Positions 50,032 to 64,000 of a stretch of DNA of 64,000 nucleotides are shown here, in pieces; within the stretch, counting starts at the first letter, position 1, and each line of letters begins with the position of its first letter. The notes under the pieces are model-generated. The model searched no databases. It was not told where the DNA came from and saw only the letters and a program-made list of their open reading frames with translations. The DNA comes from Agapetus fuscipes (taxonomy: Eukaryota; Arthropoda; Insecta; Trichoptera; Glossosomatidae): positions 4,372,251 through 4,436,250 of the forward strand of contig OX637351.1 in assembly GCA_951799405.1 (NCBI GenBank), in the 5' to 3' direction. The translations under genes and the position numbers were made by a program.

Positions 50032-51460
50032 CTAATCTAATCTAATCTAAGTTGCAAGGATATGTTACATTGAAGATTCACATTACATGCATTCTCACAA
50101 CCAGACACGTACAAGTTCGCGCTTGCACATGCCTCATGTGAACCTACAACATAAAAATCAAATCTCAAATGGACATACACCCTGCAACTCTTGCCGTCCT
50201 TCCCTGAGACAGGGGTGACATTGGCAAAGTGAACCATTTTTACAGCATGGGTGGTCAGCCGCATACCAACCTATAAGTCAAGGAACACACACACACGACA
50301 AATTACATTTTATACATCATTAAATAATAACATTCAAATACAAAATATCCATTTACAAACAAAAACAAATTCCAATTTAATAAACCCTATTCGCCAACAT
50401 TACAGATCAACCGCCATTTCTTTCTGTCCTTACATACTTCTTTCATTTCCTCCAGAGTCATAACCTTCTTCATACAAGCTCTTCTTTTATTATGACTCTG
50501 GATATTCCATTCATTCGCAATTTCGGATATTTGGTCCATCCATACCTTTCTCGGTCTTCCTCTACCACGACATCCATCTATTCTACCAACATATACTTTC
50601 TTCGTCAGTCTTTCCTCATTCATTCTCTCCATATGCCCAAACCATCTTAACAAACTTCTTTTAATCTTCACTTTCACACTTTCTCTTGCACCACATTCTT
50701 CTCTTACAAAATCATTCCTCACCCTGTCACTCCGTTTTTTCCCAATCATACTTCTTAGAAAGTCCATTTCAACAGTATGGACTTTACTAATTTCACTTTC
50801 ATTCACCGTCCAGGCCTCGCTTCCATACATCAAGGTGGGTAAAAGTATGCCACTGCGTACCGCCAATCGAGCATTTTTTGATATGTTTTGATTTTTGGCG
50901 ATACAAGCTGTGGCACCCAGTACACACCTGCCCTTCATTACTCTTCTTTCAAATTCACCGGTCATTCTTCCATCTTTTTCAAACTTACTTCCCAGGTATA
51001 CAAACTCATTTACGACATCAACATTCATTCCATTAATTTTAAATTCATAATTCATACTTTCATCATCTCTTTCAAAAATCAATACTTTCGTCTTACTTGC
51101 ATTCAACTTCAGATGGTTACCTAACAAAGCTTCATTCAATCTAGAGAGCATTGTTTGCAATTCTACTGCTGAATCAGATACAAGAACTGCATCATCTGCA
51201 TACAGTAGAACACTCACTTTGCTCTCTCCTATCATCAATCCACAATCATTAAGTCTAGCATCTCTGACACACTTGTCCATGACTATGTTAAATAGCCATG
51301 GACTCATCACACATCCTTGCCTCACACCCTTATAAACTTCAAACCACTCGCTATACTCACCATCAATACGAACACATGCCTTACTATTTTCATAGTTGGC
51401 ATGCACCGCACCTAGGAGAGCCCCATTCACTCCGTATGCTTTCAAAACATCCCATAACAT
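50032..51460 (-). mobile_element. LINE-A copy with RT ORF (5'-truncated) and 3' tail
   Basis: An uninterrupted 357-codon ORF (51460-50387) covers the later RT motifs and the C-terminus: KGVRQGC.MSPWLFN (about residues 44-57), the catalytic YADD box (87-90), KLNASKTKVLIF, then the tail domain with PTLMYGSEAWTVNE, RWFGHMERMNEERLTKKVY and GCRGRGRPRKVWMDQI. The N-terminal endonuclease and early RT motifs are absent, so it is a 5'-truncated insertion and cannot move on its own. About 100 bp of 3' UTR leads to the tail element (50282-50032), which ends in TAATC repeats on the plus strand. It lies inside the minisatellite. The clade is RTE-like or related, not settled. The intact frame suggests a recent insertion. 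Confidence 0.87.
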
Positions 51461-54400
51461 ACAATGATTGAGTATTAACGCAATAATTGAGTATTAACGC
51501 AAGTATGAACGTCATATGTAAGTATGAACACAATGGTAGAGTATAAACGCATTGATTGAGTTTTAACGCAATGATTGAGTATTAACGCAATTATTGAGTT
51601 TTAACGCAATGATTGAGTATGTTAATATACTTTAATAGTCGTTTATGAGTGGGTATTCACGTAAGTATGAACACAATGGTAGAGTATAAACGCATTGATT
51701 GAGTTTTAACGCAATGATTGAGTATTAACGCAATGATTGACTATTAACGCAATGATTGAGTATTAACGCAATAATTGAGTATTAACGCAAGTATGAACGT
51801 CATATGTAAGTATGAACACAATGGTAGAGTATAAACGCATTGATTGAGTTTTAACGCAATGATTGAGTATTAACGCAATGATTGAGTATTTACGCAATAA
51901 TTGAGTATTAACGCAAGTATGAACGTCATATGTAAGTATGAACACAATGGTAGAGTATAAACGCATTGATTGAGTTTTAACGCAATGATTGAGTATTAAC
52001 GCAATTATTGAGTTTTAACGCAATGATTGAGTATTAACGCAATTATTGAGTTTTAACGCAATGATTGAGTATGTTAATATACTTTAATAGTCGTTTATGA
52101 GTGGGTATTCACGTAAGTATGAACACAATGGTAGAGTATAAACGCATTGATTGAGTTTTAACGCAATGATTGAGTATTAACGCAATGATTGAGTATTAAC
52201 GCAATGATTGACTATTAACGCAATGATTGAGTATTAACGCAATAATTGAGTATTAACGCAAGTATGAACGTCATATGTAAGTATGAACACAATGGTAGAT
52301 TATAAACGCATTGATTGAGTTTTAACGCAATGATTGAGTATTAACGCAATGATTGAGTATTTACGCAATAATTGAGTATTAAAGCAAGTATGAACGTCAT
52401 ATGTAAGTATGAACACAATGATTGAGTATACACGCAATGATTGAGTTTTAACGCAATGATTGAGTATTAACGCAATGATTGAGTATTAACGCAATGATTG
52501 AGTTTTAACGCAATGATTGAGTATTAACGCAATGATTGAGTATTAACGCAATGATTGAGTTTTAACGCAATGATTGAGTATTAACGCAATGATTGAGTAT
52601 TAACGCAATGATTGAGTATTGAGTTTTAACGCAATGATTGAGTTTTTACGCAATGACTGAGTATTAACTCAATGATTGAGTATAAACGCAATGATTGAGT
52701 ATTAACGCAATAATTGAGTATTAACGCAAGTATGAACGTCATTTGTAAGTAAGAACACAATGATTGAGTATAAACGCAATGATTGAGTATTAACGCAATT
52801 ATTGAGTTTTAACGCAATGATTGAGTATGTTAATAGACTTTAATAGTCGTTTATGATTGGGTATTCACGCAATGATTGAGTATTAACGCAATAATTGAGT
52901 ATTTACGCAATGATTGAGTATTAACGCAATGATTGAGTATTGAGTTTTAACGCAATGATTGAGTTTTTACGCAATGACTGAGTATTAACGCAATGATTGA
53001 GTATAAACGCAATGATTGAGTATTAACGCAATAATTGAGTATTAACGCAAGTATGAACGTCATATAAAAGTATGAACACAATGATTGAGTATAAACGCAA
53101 TGATTGATTTTTAACGCAAAGATTGAGTATTAACGCAATGATTGAGTATTAACGCAATGATTGAGTTTTAACGCAATGATTGAGTATTAACGCAATGATT
53201 GAGTATTAACGCAATGATTGAGTATTAACGCAATAATTGAGTATTGAGTTTTAACGCAATGATTGAGTTTTAACGCAATGATTGAGTATTAACGCAATGA
53301 TTGAGTATTAACGCAATGATTGAGTATTGAGTTTTAACGCAATGATTGAGTATTAACGCAATGATTGAGTATTAACGCAATGATTGAGCTTTAACGCAAT
53401 GATTGAGTATTAACGCAATGATTGAGTATTAACGCAATGATTGAGTATTGAGTTTTAACGCAATGATTGAGTTTTTACGCAATGACTGAGTATTAACGCA
53501 ATGATTGAGTATAAACGCAATGATTGAGTATTAACGCAATAATTGAGTATTAACGCAAGTATGAACGTCATTTGTAAGTATGAACACAATGATTGAGTAT
53601 AAACGCAATGATTGAGTATTAACGCAATTATTGAGTTTTAACGCAATGATTGAGTATGTTAATAGACTTTAATAGTCGTTTATGATTGGGTATTCACGCA
53701 ATGATTGAGTATTAACGCAATAATTGAGTATTTACGCAATGATTGAGTATTAACGCAATGATTGAGTATTGAGTTTTAACGCAATGATTGAGTTTTTACG
53801 CAATGACTGAGTATTAACGCAATGATTGAGTATAAACGCAATGATTGAGTATTAACGCAATAATTGAGTATTAACGCAAGTATGAACGTCATATAAAAGT
53901 ATGAACACAATGATTGAGTATAAACGCAATGATTGATTTTTAACGCAATGATTGAGTATTAACGCAATGATTGAGTATTAACGCAATGATTGAGTTTTAA
54001 CGCAATGATTGAGTATTAACGCAATGATTGAGTATTAACGCAATGATTGAGTATTAACGCAATAATTGAGTATTGAGTTTTAACGCAATGATTGAGTTTT
54101 AACGCAATGATTGAGTATTAACGCAATGATTGAGTATTAACGCAATGATTGAGTATTGAGTTTTAACGCAATGATTGAGTATTAACGTAATGATTGAGTA
54201 TTAACGCAATGATTGAGTTTTAACGCAATGATTGAGTATTAACGCAATGATAGAGTATTAACGCAATGATTGAGTATTGAGTTTTAACGCAATGATTGAG
54301 TTTTTACGCAATGACTGAGTATTAACGCAATGATTGAGTATAAACGCAATGATTGAGTATTAACGCAATAATTGAGTATTAACGCAAGTATGAACGTCAT

Positions 54401-57400
54401 TTGTAAGTATGAACACAATGATTGAGTATAAACGCAATGATTGAGTATTAACGCAATTATTGAGTTTTAACGCAATGATTGAGTATGTTAATAGACTTTA
54501 ATAGTCGTTTATGATTGGGTATTCACGCAATGATTGAGTATTAACGCAATAATTGAGTATTTACGCAATGATTGAGTATTAACGCAATGATTGAGTATTG
54601 AGTTTTAACGCAATGATTGAGTTTTTACGCAATGACTGAGTATTAACGCAATGATTGAGTATAAACGCAATGATTGAGTATTAACGCAATAATTGAGTAT
54701 TAACGCAAGTATGAACGTCATATAAAAGTATGAACACAATGATTGAGTATAAACGCAATGATTGATTTTTAACGCAATGATTGAGTATTAACGCAATGAT
54801 TGAGTATTAACGCAATGATTGAGTTTTAATGCAATGATTGAGTATTAACGCAATGATTGAGTATTAACGCAATGATTGAGTATTAACGCAATAATTGAGT
54901 ATTAACGCAAGTATGAACGTCATATAAAAGTATGAACACAATGATTGAGTATAAACGCAATGATTGAGTTTTTACGCAATGACTGAGTATTAACGCAATG
55001 ATTGAGTATAAACGCAATGATTGAGTATTAACGCAATAATTGAGTATTAACGCAAGTATGAACGTCATTTTTAAGTATGAACACAATGATTGAGTATTAA
55101 CGCAATGATTGAGTATTAACGCAATTATTGAGTTTTAACGCAATGATTGAGTATGTTAAAAACTTAAGTAGTCGTTTATGATTGGGTATTCACGCAAGTA
55201 TGAACACAATGATTGAGTAAAACGCAATTATTAAAACGCAAGTATTAACGCAATAATTGAGTATTAACGCAATTATTGAGTATTAACGCAATGATTGAGT
55301 TTTAACGCAATGATTGAGTATTAACGCAATGATTGAGTATTAACGCAATGATTGAGTTTTAACGCAATGATTGAGTATTAACGCAATGATTGAGTATTAA
55401 CGCAATGATTGAGTATTGAGTTTTAACGCAATGATTGAGTTTTTACGCAATGACTGAGTATTAACGCAATGATTGAGTATAAACGCAATGATTGAGTATT
55501 AACGCAATAATTGAGTATTAACGCAAGTATGAACGTCATATGTAAGTATGAACACAATGATTGAGAATAAACGCAATGATTGAGTTTTAACGCAATGATT
55601 CAGTATTAACGCAATGATTGAGTATTAACGCAATGATTGAGTTTTAACGCAATGATTGAGTATTAACGCAATGATTGAGTATTAACGCAATGATTGAGTA
55701 TTAACGCACTGATTGAGTATTAACGCAATGATTGAGTATTGAGTTTTAACGCAATGATTGAGTTTTTACGCAATGACTGAGTATTAACGCAATGATTGAG
55801 TATAAACGCAATGATTGAGTATTAACGCAATAATTGAGTATTAACGCAAGTATGAACGTCATTTGTAAGTAAGAACACAATGATTGAGTATAAACGCAAT
55901 GATTGAGTATTAACGCAATTATTGAGTTTTAACGCAATGATTGAGTATGTTAATAGACTTTAATAGTCGTTTATGATTGGGTATTCACGCAATGATTGAG
56001 TATTAACGCAATAATTGAGTATTTACGCAATGATTGAGTATTAACGCAATGATTGAGTATTGAGTTTTAACGCAATGATTGAGTTTTTACGCAATGACTG
56101 AGTATTAACGCAATGATTGAGTATAAACGCAATGATTGAGTATTAACGCAATAATTGAGTATTAACGCAAGTATGAACGTCATATAAAAGTATGAACACA
56201 ATGATTGAGTATAAACGCAATGATTGATTTTTAACGCAAAGATTGAGTATTAACGCAATGATTGAGTATTAACGCAATGATTGAGTTTTAACGCAATGAT
56301 TGAGTATTAACGCAATGATTGAGTATTAACGCAATGATTGAGTATTAACGCAATAATTGAGTATTGAGTTTTAACGCAATGATTGAGTTTTAACGCAATG
56401 ATTGAGTATTAACGCAATGATTGAGTATTAACGCAATGATTGAGTATTGAGTTTTAACGCAATGATTGAGTATTAACGCAATGATTGAGTATTAACGCAA
56501 TGATTGAGCTTTAACGCAATGATTGAGTATTAACGCAATGATTGAGTATTAACGCAATGATTGAGTATTGAGTTTTAACGCAATGATTGAGTTTTTACGC
56601 AATGACTGAGTATTAACGCAATGATTGAGTATAAACGCAATGATTGAGTATTAACGCAATAATTGAGTATTAACGCAAGTATGAACGTCATTTGTAAGTA
56701 TGAACACAATGATTGAGTATAAACGCAATGATTGAGTATTAACGCAATTATTGAGTTTTAACGCAATGATTGAGTATGTTAATAGACTTTAATAGTCGTT
56801 TATGATTGGGTATTCACGCAATGATTGAGTATTAACGCAATAATTGAGTATTTACGCAATGATTGAGTATTAACGCAATGATTGAGTATTGAGTTTTAAC
56901 GCAATGATTGAGTTTTTACGCAATGACTGAGTATTAACGCAATGATTGAGTATAAACGCAATGATTGAGTATTAACGCAATAATTGAGTATTAACGCAAG
57001 TATGAACGTCATATAAAAGTATGAACACAATGATTGAGTATAAACGCAATGATTGATTTTTAACGCAATGATTGAGTATTAACGCAATGATTGAGTATTA
57101 ACGCAATGATTGAGTTTTAACGCAATGATTGAGTATTAACGCAATGATTGAGTATTAACGCAATGATTGAGTATTAACGCAATAATTGAGTATTAACGCA
57201 AGTATGAACGTCATATAAAAGTATGAACACAATGATTGAGTATAAACGCAATGATTGAGTTTTTACGCAATGACTGAGTATTAACGCAATGATTGAGTAT
57301 AAACGCAATGATTGAGTATTAACGCAATAATTGAGTATTAACGCAAGTATGAACGTCATTTTTAAGTATGAACACAATGATTGAGTATTAACGCAATGAT

Positions 57401-60400
57401 TGAGTATTAACGCAATTATTGAGTTTTAACGCAATGATTGAGTATGTTAAAAACTTTAGTAGTCGTTTATGATTGGGTATTCACGCAAGTATGAACACAA
57501 TGATTGAGTAAAACGCAATTATTAAAACGCAAGTATTAACGCAATAATTGAGTATTAACGCAATTATTGAGTATTAACGCAATGATTGAGTTTTAACGCA
57601 ATGATTGAGTATTAACGCAATGATTGAGTATTAACGCAATGATTGAGTTTTAACGCAATGATTGAGTATTAACGCAATGATTGAGTATTAACGCAATGAT
57701 TGAGTATTGAGTTTTAACGCAATGATTGAGTTTTTACGCAATGACTGAGTATAAACGCAATGATTGAGTATTAACGCAATAATTGAGTATTAACGCAAGT
57801 ATGAACGTCATATGTAAGTATGAACACAATGATTGAGAATAAACGCAATGATTGAGTTTTAACGCAATGATTCAGTATTAACGCAATGATTGAGTATTAA
57901 CGCAATGATTGAGTTTTAACGCAATGATTGAGTATTAACGCAATGATTGAGTATTAACGCAATGATTGAGTATTAACGCAATGATTGAGTATTAACGCAA
58001 TGATTGAGTATTGAGTTTTAACGCAATGATTGAGTTTTTACGCAATGACTGAGTATTAACGCAATGATTGAGTATAAACGCAATGATTGAGTATTAACGC
58101 AATAATTGAGTATTAACGCAAGTATGAACGTCATTTGTAAGTAAGAACACAATGATTGAGTATAAACGCAATGATTGAGTATTAACGCAATTATTGAGTT
58201 TTAACGCAATGATTGAGTATGTTAATAGACTTTAATAGTCGTTTATGATTGGGTATTCACGCAATGATTGAGTATTAACGCAATAATTGAGTATTTACGC
58301 AATGATTGAGTATTAACGCAATGATTGAGTATTGAGTTTTAACGCAATGATTGAGTTTTTACGCAATGACTGAGTATTAACGCAATGATTGAGTATAAAC
58401 GCAATGATTGAGTATTAACGCAATAATTGAGTATTAACGCAAGTATGAACGTCATATAAAAGTATGAACACAATGATTGAGTATAAACGCAATGATTGAT
58501 TTTTAACGCAAAGATTGAGTATTAACGCAATGATTGAGTATTAACGCAATGATTGAGTTTTAACGCAATGATTGAGTATTAACGCAATGATTGAGTATTA
58601 ACGCAATGATTGAGTATTAACGCAATAATTGAGTATTGAGTTTTAACGCAATGATTGAGTTTTAACGCAATGATTGAGTATTAACGCAATGATTGAGTAT
58701 TAACGCAATGATTGAGTATTGAGTTTTAACGCAATGATTGAGTATTAACGCAATGATTGAGTATTAACGCAATGATTGAGCTTTAACGCAATGATTGAGT
58801 ATTAACGCAATGATTGAGTATTAACGCAATGATTGAGTATTGAGTTTTAACGCAATGATTGAGTTTTTACGCAATGACTGAGTATTAACGCAATGATTGA
58901 GTATAAACGCAATGATTGAGTATTAACGCAATAATTGAGTATTAACGCAAGTATGAACGTCATTTGTAAGTATGAACACAATGATTGAGTATAAACGCAA
59001 TGATTGAGTATTAACGCAATTATTGAGTTTTAACGCAATGATTGAGTATGTTAATAGACTTTAATAGTCGTTTATGATTGGGTATTCACGCAATGATTGA
59101 GTATTAACGCAATAATTGAGTATTTACGCAATGATTGAGTATTAACGCAATGATTGAGTATTGAGTTTTAACGCAATGATTGAGTTTTTACGCAATGACT
59201 GAGTATTAACGCAATGATTGAGTATAAACGCAATGATTGATAACGCAAGTATGAACGTCATATAAAAGTATGAACACAATGATTGAGTATAAACGCAATG
59301 ATTGATTTTTAACGCAATGATTGAGTATTAACGCAATGATTGAGTATTAACGCAATGATTGAGTTTTAACGCAATGATTGAGTATTAACGCAATGATTGA
59401 GTATTAACGCAATAATTGAGTATTGAGTTTTAACGCAATGATTGAGTTTTAACGCAATGATTGAGTATTAACGCAATGATTGAGTATTAACGCAATGATT
59501 GAGTATTGAGTTTTAACGCAATGATTGAGTATTAACGTAATGATTGAGTATTAACGCAATGATTGAGTTTTAACGCACAATGATTGAGTATTAACGCAAT
59601 GATAGAGTATTAACGCAATGATTGAGTATTGAGTTTTAACGCAATGATTGAGTTTTTACGCAATGACTGAGTATTAACGCAATGATTGAGTATAAACGCA
59701 ATGATTGAGTATTAACGCAATAATTGAGTATTAACGCAAGTATGAACGTCATTTGTAAGTATGAACACAATGATTGAGTATAAACGCAATGATTGAGTAT
59801 TAACGCAATTATTGAGTTTTAACGCAATGATTGAGTATGTTAATAGACTTTAATAGTCGTTTATGATTGGGTATTCACGCAATGATTGAGTATTAACGCA
59901 ATAATTGAGTATTTACGCAATGATTGAGCATTAACGCAATGATTGAGTATTGAGTTTTAACGCAATGATTGAGTTTTTACGCAATGACTGAGTATTAACG
60001 CAATGATTGAGTATAAACGCAATGATTGAGTATTAACGCAATAATTGAGTATTAACGCAAGTATGAACGTCATATAAAAGTATGAACACAATGATTGAGT
60101 ATAAACGCAATGATTGATTTTTAACGCAATGATTGAGTATTAACGCAATGATTGAGTATTAACGCAATGATTGAGTTTTAACGCAATGATTGAGTATTAA
60201 CGCAATGATTGAGTATTAACGCAATGATTGAGTATTAACGCAATAATTGAGTATTAACGCAAGTATGAACGTCATATAAAAGTATGAACACAATGATTGA
60301 GTATAAACGCAATGATTGAGTTTTTACGCAATGACTGAGTATTAACGCAATGATTGAGTATAAACGCAATGATTGAGTATTAACGCAATAATTGAGTATT

Positions 60401-63400
60401 AACGCAAGTATGAACGTCATTTTTAAGTATGAACACAATGATTGAGTATTAACGCAATGATTGAGTATTAACGCAATTATTGAGTTTTAACGCAATGATT
60501 GAGTATGTTAAAAACTTTAGTAGTCGTTTATGATTGGGTATTCACGCAAGTATGAACACAATGATTGAGTAAAACGCAATTATTAAAACGCAAGTATTAA
60601 CGCAATAATTGAGTATTAACGCAATTATTGAGTATTAACGCAATGATTGAGTTTTAACGCAATGATTGAGTATTAACGCAATGATTGAGTATTAACGCAA
60701 TGATTGAGTTTTAACGCAATGATTGAGTATTAACGCAATGATTGAGTATTAACGCAATGATTGAGTATTGAGTTTTAACGCAATGATTGAGTTTTTACGC
60801 AATGACTGAGTATTAACGCAATGATTGAGTATAAACGCAATGATTGAGTATTAACGCAATAATTGAGTATTAACGCAAGTATGAACGTCATATGTAAGTA
60901 TGAACACAATGATTGAGAATAAACGCAATGATTGAGTTTTAACGCAATGATTCAGTATTAACGCAATGATTGAGTATTAACGCAATGATTGAGTTTTAAC
61001 GCAATGATTGAGTATTAACACAATGATTGAGTATTAACGCAATGATTGAGTATTAACGCAATGATTGAGTATTAACGCAATGATTGAGTATTGAGTTTTA
61101 ACGCAATGATTGAGTTTTTACGCAATGACTGAGTATTAATGCAATGATTGAGTATAAACGCAATGATTGAGTATTAACGCAATAATTGAGTATTAACGCA
61201 AGTATGAACGTCATTTTTAAGTATGAACACAATGATTGAGTATTAACGCAATGATTGAGTATTAACGCAATTATTGAGTTTTAACGCAATGATTGAGTAT
61301 GTTAATAGACTTTAATAGTCGTTTATGATTGGGTATTCACGCAAGTATGAACACAATGATTGAGTAAAACGCAATTATTAAAACGCAAGTATTAACGCAA
61401 TAATTGAGTATTAACGCAATGATTGAGTATTAACGCAATACTCAATTATTGCGTTAATACTCAATTATTGCGTTAATACGCAATAATTGAGTATTAACGC
61501 AAGTATGAACGTCATATTAAAGTATGAACACAATGATTCAGTATAAACGCAATGATTGAGTTTTTACGCAATGACTGAGTATTAACGCAATGATTGAGTA
61601 TAAACGCAATGATTGAGTATTAACGCAATAATTGAGTATGTTGATACTGTATGTTGATACTGATAATAATTGAGTATGTTGATGCAAGTATGAACGTCAT
61701 TTTTAAGTATGAACACAATGATTGAGTATTAACGCAATGATTGAGTATTAACGCAATTATTGAGTTTTAACGCAATGATTGAGTATGTTAATAGACTTTA
61801 ATAGTCGTTTATGATTGGGTATTCACGCAAGTATGAACACAATGATTGAGTAAAACGCAATTATTAAAACGCAAGTATTAACGCAATAATTGAGTATTAA
61901 CGCAATGATTGAGTATTAACGCAATGATTGAGTATTAACGCAATAATTGAGTATTAACGCAAGTATGAACGTCATATAAAAGTATGAACACAATGATTGA
62001 GTATAAACGCAATGATTGAGTTTTTACGCAATGACTGAGTATTATATATACAATAATTGAGTATTAACGCAAGTATGAACGTCATATGTAAGTATGAACA
62101 CAATGATTGAGTATAAACGCAATGATTGAGTTTTAACGCAATGATTGAGTATTAACGCAATGATTGAGTATAAACGCAATGATTGAGTTTTAACGCAATG
62201 ATTGAGTATTAACACAATGATTGAGTATTAACGCAATGATTGAGTATTGAGTTTTAACGCAATGATTGAGTTTTTACGCAATGACTGAGTAGTAACGCAA
62301 TGATTGAGTATATACGCAATGATTGAGTATTAACGCAATAATTGAGTATTAACGCAAGTATGAACGTCATTTGTAAGTATGAACACAATGATTGAGTATA
62401 AACGCAATGATTGAGTATTAACGCAATTATTGAGTTTTAACGCAATGATTGAGTATGTTTAATAGACTTTAATAGTCGTTTATGATTGGGTATTCACGCA
62501 ATGATTGAGTATTAACGCAATGATTGAGTATAAACGCAATGATTGAGTATTAACACAATGATTGAGTATTGAGTTTTAACGCAATGATTGAGTTTTTACG
62601 CAATGACTGAGTATTAACGCAATGATTGAGTATAAACGCAATGATTGAGTATTAACGCAATAATTGAGTATTAACGCAAGTATGAACGTCATATAAAAGT
62701 ATGAACACAATGATTGAGTATAAACGCAATGATTGAGTTTTAACCCAATGATTGAGTATTAACGCAATGATTGAGTTTTAACGCAATGATTGAGTATTAA
62801 CGCAATGATTGAGTATTAACGCAATAATTGAGTATTAACGCAAGTATGAACGTCATATAAAAGTATGAACACAATGATTGAGTATAAACGCAATGATTGA
62901 GTTTTTACGCAATGACTGAGTATTAACGCAATGATTGAGTATAAACGCAATGATTGAGTATTAACGCAATAATTGAGTATTAACGCAAGTATGAACGTCA
63001 TTTTTAAGTATGAACACAATGATTGAGTATTAACGCAATTATTGAGTTTTAACGCAATGATTGAGTATGTTAATAGACTTTAACGCAATGATTGAGTTTT
63101 AACGCAATGATTGAGTATTAACGCAATGATTGAGTATTAACGCAATGATTGAGTTTTAACGCAATGATTGAGTATTAACGCAATGATTGAGTATTAACGC
63201 AATGATTGAGTATTGAGTTTTAACGCAATGATTGAGTTTTTACGCAATGACTGAGTATTAACGCAATGATTGAGTATGTTAATAGACTTTAATAGTCGTT
63301 TATGATTGGGTATTCACGCAAGTATGAACACAATGATTGAGTAAAACGCAATTATTAAAACGCAAGTATTAACGCAATAATTGAGTATTAACGCAATGAT

Positions 63401-64000
63401 TGAGTATTAACGCAATGATTGAGTATTAACGCAATAATTGAGTATTAACGCAAGTATGAACGTCATATTAAAGTATGAACACAATGATTCAGTATAAACG
63501 CAATGATTGAGTTTTTACGCAATGACTGAGTATTAACGCAATGATTGAGTATAAACGCAATGATTGAGTATTAACGCAATAATTGAGTATTAACGCAAGT
63601 ATGAACGTCATTTGTAAGTATGAACACAATGATTGAGTATAAACGCAATGACTGAGTATTAACGCAATTATTGAGTTTTAACGCAATGATTGAGTATGTT
63701 AATAGACTTTAATAGTCGTTTATGATTGGGTATTCACGCAATGATTGAGTATTAACGCAATGATTGAGTATTAACGCAATGATTGAGTATTAACGCAATG
63801 ATTGAGTATTGAGTTTTAACGCAATGATTGAGTTTTTACGCAATGACTGAGTATAAACGCAATGATTGAGTATTAACGCAATAATTGAGTATTAACGCAA
63901 GTATGAACGTCATTTGTAAGTATGAACACAATGATTGAGTATAAACGCAATGACTGAGTATTAACGCAATTATTGAGTTTTAACGCAATGATTGAGTATG
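51461..64000 (+). repeat. Minisatellite array, second block, with higher-order repeats
   Basis: Over 12.5 kb of the 19-bp unit, continuing past the window. A marker segment (TTAATAGACTTTAATAGTCG plus TTTATGATTGGGTATTCACG) recurs at intervals of about 0.4-0.85 kb. Larger blocks repeat almost exactly at about 2.3 and 3.1 kb: the rare AAAAACTT marker variant at 55156, 57447 and 60510, and a 204-bp segment identical at 54883, 57174, 60235 and 62816. A short inverted patch (61437-61480) and a GTATGTTGATACT patch (61635-61685) break the pattern. The 67-codon minus-strand ORFs in it are repeat artefacts. Confidence 0.95.

Noticed and set aside
54883..63019. Four identical 67-residue minus-strand ORFs
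   Set aside because: They are identical because the underlying satellite block is duplicated; composition and position give no sign of coding.
49490..64000. CRISPR-like appearance of regularly spaced short repeats
   Set aside because: There are no unique spacers; the units are contiguous 19-bp repeats in a eukaryotic setting.

Overview
The window looks like AT-rich genomic DNA of an insect, most probably a moth or butterfly (inference). It has spliced genes with GT-AG introns, MADF-BESS and C2H2 zinc-finger factors, abundant tRNA-derived SINEs, 5'-truncated non-LTR retrotransposons, short inverted-repeat transposons, a Penelope-like fragment and long satellite arrays. No prokaryotic, plasmid or viral organisation is visible. 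Most of the DNA is repeat; eight protein-coding genes can be assembled by joining exons across in-phase splice sites.

Region 1 (1-16.3 kb) is a small zinc-finger gene cluster. Two minus-strand genes (2864-5563 and 10393-12414) and one plus-strand gene (13671-16259) share one architecture: a short acidic first exon and a single large exon carrying 15, 8 or 10 C2H2 units, joined by a phase-1 intron. A decayed fourth first exon lies at 12889-13017. Related upstream sequence follows two of the three minus-strand first exons closely; for the first gene it is displaced by a 962-bp TA-flanked element that carries the start of a THAP domain.

Region 2 (16.3-23.8 kb) is a graveyard of mobile elements: SINEs, hAT-type MITEs, a Penelope-like retroelement end with hammerhead-like motifs, and two LINE families, one copy broken by a TA-flanked MITE.

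Region 3 (23.8-33.4 kb) holds a two-exon MADF-BESS gene (23812-25724), a four-exon gene resembling kinetochore subunit Dsn1 (27802-31906, minus) and an 80-residue two-exon gene (32096-33396, minus). Dsn1 intron 3 is packed with SINEs, LINE pieces and a 5S rRNA pseudogene.

Region 4 (33.6-47.0 kb) is one small predicted gene (exons at 33801, 45474, 45942 and 46990, 87 residues). Its first intron holds an approximately 10.7-kb inverted structure: about 171-bp satellite monomers in one orientation on the left and the opposite orientation on the right, bounded by roughly 47-bp terminal inverted repeats. This is foldback-transposon architecture. A 200-N gap inside it is flanked by a near-perfect 1.8-kb duplication that is probably an assembly artefact.

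Region 5 (47.2-64 kb) contains the 3' half of an EEF1AKMT2 (METTL10)-like lysine methyltransferase gene on the minus strand, then a minisatellite with a 19-bp unit and higher-order structure that runs to the end of the window, interrupted by one LINE copy carrying a reverse-transcriptase ORF and its 3' tail. That tail is the same sequence dispersed about twenty times over the rest of the window.
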